Assembly (NCBI GenBank): GCA_016802295.1
Contig: JAESIW010000107.1
Coordinates: 108,439 to 172,438, forward strand
Source: Brachionus rotundiformis
Taxonomy: Eukaryota > Rotifera > Eurotatoria > Ploima > Brachionidae
Reading direction: 5' to 3'
Length of the DNA stretch: 64,000 nucleotides
Part shown: in pieces, positions 33,285-44,261 of the stretch
Layout of the letters: each line of letters starts with the position of its first letter
Position numbering within the stretch: position 1 is the stretch's first letter
Position numbers and translations under genes: made by a program
The notes under the pieces: generated by a model
What the model was told of the DNA's origin: nothing
The model's database searches: none
The model's input: the letters and a program-made list of their open reading frames with translations, nothing else

Positions 33285-36196
33285 AGAGGAAATAGAAAAA
33301 AAAGGTCCAAAAGCTGCCAATGTTGCTTTGATACCTGTCATGTCAGATACGAGCTTAAACGAGATCCAGCCCAAGCTTTTGAAACTGGAGTCGCCGGAGC
33401 AAGACCCGGCACTGGTAAAAAAACCATCCCCAGAGTCAATATTCGTGGTTCCAGGCCAGCAGTCCATCTCGCCCAATCTCACCACTGTCACTCTAAAGCC
33501 GAGTGCCCAAAACAAGGTTCATGTCATACCGTTCAATCTGAATAGCCAAAAGACAGCTACCATCAAGCTAACCAAGGACTTTAAGCCTGGCTCTCAGTCA
33601 ACCGCTATTGGAAGTACCAAACTGTTCCAAGTAAATGCATTTTCCTCTAATTCAAACAGTAGTTCTGGCCTAGCTACGTCACCTATCCGAGCAAACAACT
33701 TGTTCATAAATAACTCGGACAAGTCGCCACAAAGCAGCACCAAAATAGTTACCATTTCGAATGGACTCAACTCGAGCTCTAGCTTTTCCAATTCGAATAA
33801 GATTCAGTATGTTAAAATTGTAAATACGCCATCTGTGTCATCCAATTCAACGCCAATAAAAATTACCACCATAAACAGCTCCAATGGCAGCTCAAACACC
33901 TCTCAAGTAGATTAAATTAGAAAAAATAATTCATTTTGGCTAATTATTGCTTTTAAGGAAGGATTTTCTATACGACCAGTGTTGTCATCAATAGCACCAA
34001 CTAGTGGCATCAAGACAATTCAAAAATCATCAGTAAATACAAGTCCAATATCATCGCAAACGAGTACAGTCAGTCTTAAGCAATCGGACCAGCCAGGCTC
34101 AAGTGTTCTACTGGACGCGATTAACAACAGTCCAAGCCTGAACGACACTTCAACAGGTTCCAATAAGACGCCAAACACGACAACCATCCAGCTGTTAAAT
34201 CAATCTCATGCACAAGCCAACCGTGGTCAAGTAATCACTCCAAAAACATCTATTATACCAAGAATCCAGTCATTTCCTCCTAATCAGCCAAGTTCCAAGA
34301 CGGTCACCACCGCAACTGCTAATAATGTGAGCAAGTCAAATCAGTCTGAGCGAACTGTTAGCTATAAAGTATTGAACCAACAATTTCAGGCTAATCATTC
34401 TAAAAATAATGGTTCTAATTTACCAGAGGCTAATAAAAGTATAAACAGTGAAAATTTAAATGTGTTGTCTAGTGCATGTAATCAGTCTAATTCTTCCGGA
34501 CAGTCTAAATCGCCTGAGATAGACAATTTAAAAGTAAGTCTTAAAGTCAATTATTTGTATTTAATCATAAAGATAAAAGAAATTTTTTTATAGTTTTCTT
34601 AAATTATTATAAAAAAATGAGTTAATTATTCATCAATCAATTATAAACTTAAAATATCATTTTGACCAAAAGAATGGTCTAAATTATTTTATCAAAGTTT
34701 TCTAATAAAAACCTTGATTAAATAATTTAAAAATCTTTGGAAACAGAATGTCTCCAATGCTATCCATTTTGATTATTTTAATTTTTATAGGTTTATGGTA
34801 ATCTCTAAATTTTCCAATGAATAATTCTTGACAAAATTTAAAAAAGATTGTATTTTATTTATTTTGGTAATTAAATAATTTAATAAAAAATAATAAATCA
34901 ATTAAAATAAGAAAATTAAATGAGTCTTGGTACTTTGGTTCGATTGAGAACAGCTTTGCGAAAAAGAAATAAAAAAAGTTTTAAATCTTGGTTGAAAGTT
35001 AAACATGGACGCTTCCAAAGCCTTTAATTTTTTTTTAAACTAATATTAAAATAGATAATAAATAATAAATCAATTTAAAAATAAATTAGGTATCGACCTC
35101 TAAACCAAAGGCGACAAATCAGCAAACATCGCCAATAAATCTTAATCAGAGCAATTCATCCAGTTCAACGCGCAAACCATGCAATTGTACCAAATCGATG
35201 TGCCTTAAACTGTAATTAAGCCAATTTTAAACCTTATACTCTTGATTAAATAAACTTTTTAAAAGTTATTGTGACTGCTTTGCCCAGGGCTCTTTTTGTC
35301 ATGACTGCAATTGCGTTAATTGTTTTAATACCTTAGATCACGAGGAAGAGCGCAATAAAGCGATAAAAATGGTGTTGGAACGAAACCCGCAAGCGTTCCA
35401 GTCCAAAATAGGCAAATTTACAGCCTCGCTGGCAATGACCAAGGCGATGCCAGCCCAGATATCCCATGCACCGGCATCCAGCAACGGCATCGAGGACCTA
35501 ATCACCGCATCGGCAACCACCGATGAGCTTGACGAGATCCACAGTCGGCATGTAAAGGGATGCAATTGTAAAAAGTCCAATTGCCTTAAGCGATACTGCG
35601 AATGCTTTTTGGCAAAGATACAATGTTCGGCATTGTGCAAATGTGTCGGATGCAAAAACTGCGATGAGTCGACTCGAACGCTGCTCCAATTGGCAAATGC
35701 GGCCGATCTTCGTAAACAACAGCATCAACAGGAACAAAAACAACAACAAATCCAACAACAGCAGCACAAACAGTTCCAAAGTCCCAAAGCCACTCAATTC
35801 GGCTCCTCAAACTCAACCAAAACATCATCTAGCTTCAGGACTAACCATTCAGATATACTTAATGAGAATAAACATGTTCTAGTTGAACAACAATTAATTA
35901 GGTGGGCAAAAAATAAAGATAAGATTTTTTTGTTTTTAATTTTTAATTTATTAAATAAATAAATTAGTCGGGCTTACAAGTCAGCCTTGGACCAAAGTGT
36001 TTTAGAAGAAACGTGTGAGCGTTTGATAAGCAAAGTATTGAGAGAAATTGATAGTGTAGAGATGCAGACTGACCAAAGCCAAGATGGTCTTAGCGAGTCG
36101 ATCGAAATCGAGATGGAAAAGTACCTCATAGAACAGTTGGGAGATTGTTTGGCTGAGATAATCCATAATGCTGATATAAAGTCAACTAGCAATTGA
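33285..36196 (+). CDS. LIN54: LIN54 (tesmin/TSO1-like CXC protein of the DREAM/MuvB complex)
   Basis: Exons 33285(or a start at the ATG 33340)-33906, 33958-34533, 35090-35211, 35266-35901, 35968-36196. The long N-terminal part is Ser/Thr/Asn-rich and disordered. The DNA-binding module is two cysteine-rich CXC repeats: KPCNCTKSMCLKLYCDCF with FCHDCNCVNC, then the RNPQAFQSKIG hinge, then KGCNCKKSNCLKRYCECF with CSALCKCVGC. The Tyr in each LYCDC and RYCEC motif, which inserts into the minor groove of CHR promoter elements in known LIN54 structures, is present in both. A C-terminal helical segment ends in ESIEIEMEKYLIEQLGDCLAE, like the vertebrate end. LIN54 directs the MuvB core to cell-cycle gene promoters. 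A Gln/His run follows CXC2. N-terminal exons may be missing. Confidence 0.93.
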
Positions 36197-36890
36197 TATA
36201 ATGATAATGTCTTAATAGATATTTATTTTTTATTAACATAGAAAAAAAAATGTGTTTATTTTTGTTTTAATTTTATTTAATTTATGTGTTGTTGTTTGTT
36301 GGATATTGATGGTTTTCCATGTCAAAGCCGATTAGGATTTTATTCGCTCCTAAGTTCCAATGCTTGGTTCTAATATTTAAAAATTGTCTCCTTTGCCTTT
36401 AAATTGTAAATAAAGGAATTATAATCATATAAGTTTGTAGACATCTTAAAATCTGTTCAGGATTGAATTTTATTTTCTTGATTTTTTTGTATGAAAAATT
36501 AAGATTGAGTATTCTTTGGTTTATTTTGAAATAAATTGGTCTAACTTCCGACTCATTTGAAGTATTTAATTATTTACCACATCCAAATAATAGCCTAGCA
36601 TTTGATAATTATTTTTTTAAATTTTAATTTAATTAAATTTAAATAAATTTGCTAAATTTTATTTCTATTAATTATGACAGACTTGTGGACACAAATAACA
36701 CAAACTTATGGCAAATATTTGATCTAATTGTCTGGTTATACAACAACCAACTAATAGGAAAATATCTAATATTTATATTTATAAAATTGGAAATTTTATT
36801 TGACCAGTCCTCAAATGGTCATCTAGATGAAAATAAAATTTTTTTTTTTTGATTAAATTAAATTAAATTAAATTTCTAATAAGCTAAATC
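36197..36890. other. LIN54 3' flank and gap
   Basis: AT-rich 3' flank with an (ATTAA)n run at about 36853-36873. No gene seen. Confidence 0.4.
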
Positions 36891-36894
36891 ATAA

Positions 36895-37150
36895 ATAGCT
36901 AGTGGTAGGAGTTGTAGTAGCACTTGCTGCGACACCTAACATGCAGAGTGTCTGAGCCCACCGCCGTCATTAGTTAGTATAGAGATGTAGCAGCCTTTTC
37001 CATTAGATCTATCTAAAGCAGCTCTGAAGCCCACGCTTAACTTATATGGTACCATATTTTCAGTAACTTATTCCAGAGCGGAACTACTCTGTTTGGAAAA
37101 TTTACTGATTTATTACCAGATCTCTGACCAAGTTTATCTTTCCCAGTCCA
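36895..37150 (-). mobile_element. LINE 3' tail (minus strand), degenerate
   Basis: The minus strand from about 37150 reads WTGKDKLGQRSGNKSVNFPNRVVPLWNKL, the C-terminal signature of a non-LTR reverse transcriptase, and then shifts frame to FRAALDRSNGKGCYIS, the usual continuation. The block is markedly richer in GC than its AT-rich surroundings. Confidence 0.7.
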
Positions 37151-37199
37151 TTCACTTTTTTTTTCCTTTACTCTTTAAAATATATCTATATCTCGCATG

Positions 37200-40145
37200 C
37201 TAAAATGTATTACTTATCAGCCACACATTTATCTCTTGATATTGACATAAATTTAAAAGATATATTTAAATAATAATAAAAATTGGTTCTTTCCATCTCA
37301 TAAAATAAGCATTCCACATTCCCTTTTTAAAAGATATTAAAACGAAATTTTTTCACATCATTAACAATATTTATTTTTTAATCTAATTTTAGAAAACAAA
37401 TGTTTAATTATCTGTAAGCTAAATTTTTAAATGCAAATAACTTAAAAACATTATCTAAATCTAAGAAAAAAATTTCATTATACTCGAAAAATATGCAAAA
37501 AAATAAAATAGTATTTTTGTGTTATTTTAATCATGGGATAATTGGTCATTTTGATGTTAGATGATAAAATTTCTATTTTTCCCGAGATTAATTACACAAA
37601 CCTTTATAAAAAAAATAAAACAAACAAATTATTTTTTTATATATTATTTCTTTTTCTTATGTTTAAAAAAAAATTAACATGAATTTAAATTTAATTTTTT
37701 CTAGAGCTAATAAGAAAGTTAAGTTCAATTTTAATCTTATTTTTAGACAAGATACTTGGAAAAAAACCTTTAAATTAAAAATATTTTTAAATTCTCCTTA
37801 TAAAGACATCAAGATCAATAATTTAAATTCAGTCCATTTTCAGAATAAGAATCTTATTGAAATTTTTGTCTGGCATTTGGCTTTAAAAGCCAAATTAATG
37901 GTAGGGGTTCAAAATCCTAAGTCCAGGCTTAACAAAACAAAGATCAAAATTTAACCAAGCAATGTTTTTGTTTAGAAGTTTATTATTCAACAAAACCACT
38001 GGGCTTTCCTAAAAGCAAGGGATTATTTATTTGATGGATAAGTAATTGATCCACATATTAAATAATCTGTTTGACTTTAAGGGCCCCAAATACAAAAATC
38101 CGTTTGTCCAAAGTTTATTCAATATATTTGCATTTTGGACAATCAAACAAACTTTTCATTCAAACCGGTCAACTAAAACCTCTTGGTCATTCTAAGATCC
38201 ATTCACTTGTATTATTAAGCTCGGCTTGAGATGAACTATATTGATAGAATTTATCTTACAATAGGGCATTAGTGGGTTGCTAGGACGGCACTGTAAAAGA
38301 GAAAATATTTTTTTATTATTTTATTTATTAATAAAAACAAAAGTAAATAAACAAAATTTTGATAGGCTATGCCAAATCGGAAATTATGAATTGAATAGAA
38401 AGGCTTTTTCATTATTAAATACAAAGTCATGACTTAAATTAAGAAACAGTGTGCTGATTTCGCTTGGCAAACGAAAAGTGCTCCGTATGCACATAAATGA
38501 ATACAAAGCTAACAAGATTTGAGCTGTTTCTTTATATATACATATATATATATATATATATTGAATTTTTATTTAATTTAAATAATTATATTTTTTGCTT
38601 ATTTTTTTTCTTATTTTTTTCTTTATTTTTTCATTAGAAAATTCACTACTGGGTTTTTTGTTATCGGGCTCTTAAATTTCAATTATTACTTTGAATTAAT
38701 TTGTTTTTTAACACAAACTTGTTACCAAAGGTTTTGTAAATATGTTTGACTAATTTGCCTAGTTTCTTAAGATTTATAAATTTTTTTTTTATTTTAATTT
38801 TTTTCATTAAAATGTTTAAAATTTTCTACTAATCAGATTGATCTTAAATTTTTATCTTATCGATATCGATTGACACTTGCAAACTGAGCATTTCTTTTCT
38901 AATTAAATGACAAGATCAGATTGAAAAAGATACCAAAATATATACTCAAGGCTTGGTATAAATATCTATTTATTTAAAAATAGATTTTAATTAGATTTTT
39001 AATGAAGCTAATTTTTGGCTATAACAAGACTAAATTATCAATTTATTTATATAACATTATTCAATAGTTGGAGATTTTTTTTTTTTCCAAACAAAGAGAA
39101 GCACTTTATGCGGGGAGTTATGTCACCAGAAATTTATACCTATTAAAATAAATATGCTAAATATAAATAGTTTATAGGTTATGTCAAGTATTTTGGAAAG
39201 AGTAAAGCTTTGTCAAGTTACAAAAAAAACTAGTCTTTAAATTTTGCCTTTTTTTGGTGAAATTTTGGTCATTTTTTAAAAATTTTACTAGTTTTTTCAG
39301 TGGTTAATATGAAATTGTCTTTTTTAATTCTAAATAAGAAAATTTCACTTGGTTACTCAATACCTCGAGAAGAGGAGTTTTTGAGTCTACCAGATAAATT
39401 GATAAATGATAAAGTCTGGTAATATTGATATAAGATTAAACGGCTGATCAAGCTTATGGCATAAGAAAAGCAGGCTTTGAGTAGTCAATTTTTTAATTAC
39501 ACAACTTTTTTTCTATTCAAGAAATAACAAAAAAATTTAAATATATTTAAGTTTTATTTTTATATTTAAAATGTTTGTTTAATTTTAAATTTAAATTAAA
39601 AAAATTTGACTCTTAGTCTTAAGAAAAGAACAATACATAAGATTTAATTATATTTTTCCAAAATAAATATTTAAAATAATAAGTCTTAAAATAAATTTAA
39701 AAAATAAAATTTACTTTTCTTTTTTGTTTTGACATAAATCTAAATCAGTCTCAAAATTAAATAAATAATTAAAGAATTAATTAATTTTTGCTTTAATTTA
39801 TCTATGTAGGTGCAATATTACGCTTGTCAGATAAGACAAGCACTTAAGCATTTTGATTTAAACCAATCTGCCAGTCCATGTGGTCATTTATTAATTGAGT
39901 TGGCAAAACTCTAAAACTTAAATAGATATTCAAGATCTTTTATCATAAAAAAAATAAATCTACATTTAAATAATTAATAAAGGAAATCAATTTAGAATGA
40001 AGAAATTTAATAGAGCATAAAACCGAGATTCAAATCGAGCAATTAAAATTCTAATGACATCAAAATATTTGACCAATATAGCTAATTGCTTGTAAGCCAA
40101 CAGTTAAAATATTTTAATTAAAAAAAACTTCCGCCACTTGCCGGA
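37200..40145. other. AT-rich intergenic region upstream of FBXL7
   Basis: No convincing gene in 2.9 kb. A (TA)n microsatellite lies at about 38534-38562. A 91-codon plus-strand frame at 37679-37954 is Lys/Asn/Phe-rich like random AT-rich sequence and is not called. Confidence 0.5.
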
Positions 40146-42524
40146 ATGTCTACGCAAAAGAACCCACAACCGGGCATAGTTTCATTCAAGTACATGAAAA
40201 AGTCCAATTCAAACAACGCATTGTCCACCGCGTCTATAAAGTCCATTCTCAAAAAGCCAACCAATTTGAATTCAAGCTGGCAACAAATAAAGCAAAACAT
40301 AGACAACAACCAATACAAAGACATGAACAACCGGTACTCCAGTTTGGCAGACATGTACCTCGACTTGACCTTAAACAATGGCAAGCACTCGGACATGAAC
40401 AGCTCATTCAATTTGCTCAACTTTCCGGACATTCTAGAAACAAGTTTTAGGCACAATATAATCAGTGAACCATCATCGGACAATTATGACCAAATGGGCC
40501 ATGACATAATCAGTCTAAATGTGGACTTTTCCAATGACGAAGAGGTCTTGAGCAAACCGGACGATCTCGAGTTCCAACTCAATACCAAAAAGCTCTCTCT
40601 GGATCTTTCGTTCTCCTCGAGTCGATCGTCCAGTCCGGTCACCTCTGTCTCATCCAATTCGTCCATAACTTACTACGACGACTTTTATGTCAGCAGCAAA
40701 GCCAACAAGCAAACGCTTGCCGAGAGCAAAAATTTGACCAAATCAGATGCTTGTTTGACCAGAAATATTTCCACTGGACAAAACATGTCCAATTCTTTGT
40801 CCTCATTTAGCTCGGATAACTCGCGTGCAAAAAAGACCACGCGCAAAGAACTAAACACCGATGGCCGCATATACGAAAATTTCAACATGGTTAGCCAATT
40901 TAACCGGAAGATAAAATTCCGCGAGGAGCAAAAATTGGCCAGAAAAGAGCGTTTGATCAAAAGTGGCAAAATTTATCCAAAGTTTGACCCAAATGAAATG
41001 AATATAAATTTTTTGGATGATTTTTTACTAATAGCCATATTTTCCAAATTGAGCACCATTGAGCTTTTAAAACTGCAATTTGTATGCAAACGCTGGCACC
41101 GCATCATATGGTCCACTGAGTATACATACAAGCTATTTAGATATATAAACATAAGATGTGATGGTTCGGCTTTTTCCAAAGCTACTATTAAAGCCGAACC
41201 AGTTGGCAAAAATTTAACATTTACCAGATTTTTTAGACGCAAGCCGCAAAAGCTTGCCCAGTCAAAAAGCCTAAATTTAAGCCAAAAGCCCACCAGTGCA
41301 CTAAATGTAGATTTGGTAATAAAATTTTTGCTTACCAAATTGATCAATAGACAAACACATCCACTCTGTTTGTGTGTGGAGAGAATTATTGTGCGCAATA
41401 GCAATCGGTTGACTGACCGTGGCATAGAGCTCATTGCCAGCCTATGTCCCGAGCTCAGGTACCTAACCATACGCAATTGTTTGAGCATAAGATCAACTTC
41501 GATTGAGAAAATAGTAGAAAATTGTGAGAATTTAAAGTATTTGGACCTAACTGGTTGCTACAATATAACCAATTTGGCTTATGGTGGTGAGAAAAAGCCC
41601 AACAGACCATTGAATGGACTGTATAGGAAAATTGTTGGATATAAAAAGATGGAAGAATTGGAGCGCAAACAGACCATTGAAAAATTTAATATCACAGAGT
41701 ATTTGTACCTGCAGCATGTTGACCTGAGCTTTTGTTCCAACATAAATGACAAATCATTGGAATTTTTGGCCAAGACATGTGTGTACATAAGAAATTTGTA
41801 TTTGCGCCGATGTAGGCAAATAACAGACATTGGCGTTTTGTACATAGCCAAGTATTGTTCCAATTTGAGAGAGTTAAGTCTTTGCCAGTGTGTTAAAGTG
41901 TCTGACACAGGAGTTAGATACTTGGCCAATGACAAAATATTGCACTCGTCATCCAAAAACTCAATCAGTGAGGCAGAGAGTCGCGCTAGCACCATCAGAG
42001 AGTATAAGCTTAAGTACTTGAGCTTGGCCGAGTGTCCACTTATAACTGACTGTTCCCTAATTTATTTATCCAGAGTGGGCTTTTTTAAGCAAATAAGATA
42101 TCTGAATTTGAGAGGATGTACCAAAGTAAGTGACAAGTTTGTCAAGTACTTGGTAGGTGCCAATTTGATTGTTAGATTTATCCAAAATGAGTTAATGGTT
42201 TCAAGTTTGTCCAAAATGCAGCAAAAGTTTTTTATTCCGTTCGAGCTAAGAACAATTGATTTATCCAAGTGTTCCATAAGCGACAAGTCCATAGAGTATT
42301 TGTGCCGTCTGGTCGCCATAAAACCCGATTCACTGCACCGAATAAGTTTAAGATATTGCCAAAATATAACTGATAATGGAATCAGATATTTGGCTGCTAA
42401 TTGTCGCAATTTACAAAGTCTCAATGTGACAAAATGTGCCAATGTTAGCGCCCAATCTCTTAAGGAAATTAAAAAAAATTGTCCAAGTTGTGTTATTCAA
42501 CATACGAATTTTTCTTTTTGCTAA
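40146..42524 (+). CDS. FBXL7: F-box/leucine-rich repeat protein 7 (FBXL7-like)
   Basis: A single exon of 792 residues. Residues ~1-270 are Ser/Asn-rich and disordered. An F-box follows at ~280-325 (INFLDDFLLIAIFSKLSTIE, LQFVCKRWHRIIW), the Skp1-binding module. The rest is cysteine-containing LRRs of the AMN1/FBXL type: LRYLTIRNCLSIR, LKYLDLTGCYNIT, VDLSFCSNIND, LYLRRCRQITD, LSLCQCVKVSD, LSLAECPLITD, LNLRGCTKVSD, ISLRYCQNITD, LNVTKCANVS. The end CPSCVIQHTNFSFC parallels CKRCVIEHTNPAFF of vertebrate FBXL7. It would be the substrate adaptor of an SCF ubiquitin ligase; vertebrate FBXL7 targets Aurora A and survivin. It is larger than human FBXL7 (about 490) because of the N-terminus and inserts between LRRs. 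Lack of introns in a large gene is notable. Confidence 0.9.
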   Translation: MSTQKNPQPGIVSFKYMKKSNSNNALSTASIKSILKKPTNLNSSWQQIKQNIDNNQYKDMNNRYSSLADMYLDLTLNNGKHSDMNSSFNLLNFPDILETSFRHNIISEPSSDNYDQMGHDIISLNVDFSNDEEVLSKPDDLEFQLNTKKLSLDLSFSSSRSSSPVTSVSSNSSITYYDDFYVSSKANKQTLAESKNLTKSDACLTRNISTGQNMSNSLSSFSSDNSRAKKTTRKELNTDGRIYENFNMVSQFNRKIKFREEQKLARKERLIKSGKIYPKFDPNEMNINFLDDFLLIAIFSKLSTIELLKLQFVCKRWHRIIWSTEYTYKLFRYINIRCDGSAFSKATIKAEPVGKNLTFTRFFRRKPQKLAQSKSLNLSQKPTSALNVDLVIKFLLTKLINRQTHPLCLCVERIIVRNSNRLTDRGIELIASLCPELRYLTIRNCLSIRSTSIEKIVENCENLKYLDLTGCYNITNLAYGGEKKPNRPLNGLYRKIVGYKKMEELERKQTIEKFNITEYLYLQHVDLSFCSNINDKSLEFLAKTCVYIRNLYLRRCRQITDIGVLYIAKYCSNLRELSLCQCVKVSDTGVRYLANDKILHSSSKNSISEAESRASTIREYKLKYLSLAECPLITDCSLIYLSRVGFFKQIRYLNLRGCTKVSDKFVKYLVGANLIVRFIQNELMVSSLSKMQQKFFIPFELRTIDLSKCSISDKSIEYLCRLVAIKPDSLHRISLRYCQNITDNGIRYLAANCRNLQSLNVTKCANVSAQSLKEIKKNCPSCVIQHTNFSFC

Positions 42525-44261
42525 TTAAATTAATTTTATTTTTTTTAATTTGATATAATTTTATATATATATAAATAAAGCTGTTTTTTTTTATAAATAA
42601 AATTTTATTATCATTTTTATTGATTATAAATAATGAGATAATTTGAAAAATAATATACAAAACTTGATGTCATTTTGAAAAAATATATTTACTTATTTTT
42701 TGGCATATCTTATCAAAATTAAACACATAAGTATATTTTTAAATATTTTTCAGTATTTAATAGCAAGAAAAATAGCTATTTTGGTTCTAAACGCATATTA
42801 TAATTATTTACTTTTAGATTTATTGAAAAAATTATAAAATGTAAAATATTAATTTCTTTAATTATTCCAATACTATTGAAATTAATGATGAAATAAATTT
42901 ATTAATTTTTAAGTTTAAGTCAGTTAGTTTTTTTTCTAATTTTATCTTAACATAAAAATTTTACTAATCTATTCTTAGAAATAAAGTTAATATTTTATTT
43001 TTTGATTTTAGTCCAAACTGCAATCTATTGACCACATATAAATATTAATTTATCAATATATAACTTAATCATTTTAAATTTATATTAATTAAAATTATCA
43101 TGTTAAGACGACTGATCGTAAACAGAAAGACTTTCTTAACATAAAATTTTCAACACAGATAACTATTATTTCGAAAGAGTTCAGAGAAATATTGGTTATT
43201 TAATGACAAAAGTCAGTCTATTATTTTGAACTGATGAGTAATTCAAATAAAGGATGAGCAAACAAATAAACAAACAAATTAAATTATTTTTATTTAAATA
43301 AAAATTAAAAGATTTAAATAAAGTCCAATGGTTCTATTAAAAGAGATAAAATATCTTTCAACTCAATTTTTACTTTAATTAACTAATTGTTGTGTATAAA
43401 AATTAAAATTTTTGTTATAAAAGCATTCGAACCTTGAACATAAATGATCCAACAAAAAGACAGATAATGTTTTTTTTTGCCAAGTTTATATAAAAAACTT
43501 TATGGCTCATTAATGAACCGTGTATCCAGCAGAGTATTGGATCAAAATTAATAATATGCTTGATATGTATCTCACATATATTTTTAATTAAGCAAATCTT
43601 TAAAGTAGTAATAAATTTTTAAGTACCACTCGTCTCAATATGATCTAACCAATTTGGTAATTAAGAGTAGTTGTTATTTTTTGCCGAAAAATATCCGGAT
43701 ATCTTGAACCAAATACCTTGAGTGGTTTCAGGAAATCGATGGCAATAAATTGAAGCTTTTAAGCTATCATATTTATATTTTTATATAATTTTGATATCTA
43801 AAACCCAAACTAATATAATCTGTTTGATTAGGAAGTGTCTCTGTGAAATGTAAATAGTTTGCTTTAGACAAATATTAATTAGAAGTTAATCAAAATAAAG
43901 CGTAATTATTTTAATAAAAGATAGCAGAATTTAAATTAACTTTGATTAAAAATAAACAATATAATAAAAAAATATAATTATTTTTTTTTAAATTGTTTAT
44001 TAATTATTTTAAAAATTTGATGTATGTCAATCTCTTTAGAGAAAAAGTCAAAAGAAGCAATTTGACTTATCTCTTATGAAACAAGGCACATGGGATGCTG
44101 ATATTTCTTCAATCTTAAATTATTCCATTAATTGTGAATCAATTCATTATTTTTCTTCTCGGAAATTAGCAGTCATCCAGCCAATAATTGTCAAATTTTA
44201 AGCCAAAATCATTTAAAAATCAAATTAAGAAATTTAATATTTGACATTTAATTTTTAAAAA
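42525..44261. other. AT-rich gap upstream of the NMDA receptor gene
   Basis: No gene, RNA gene or clear repeat recognised in 1.7 kb. Confidence 0.5.

Noticed and set aside
35498..35828. Minus-strand frames opposite LIN54
   Set aside because: Antisense to the conserved CXC exon and its Gln-rich tail.
37679..37954. 91-codon plus-strand ORF
   Set aside because: Lys/Asn/Phe/Ile-rich composition expected of random AT-rich DNA, no promoter, no family resemblance.
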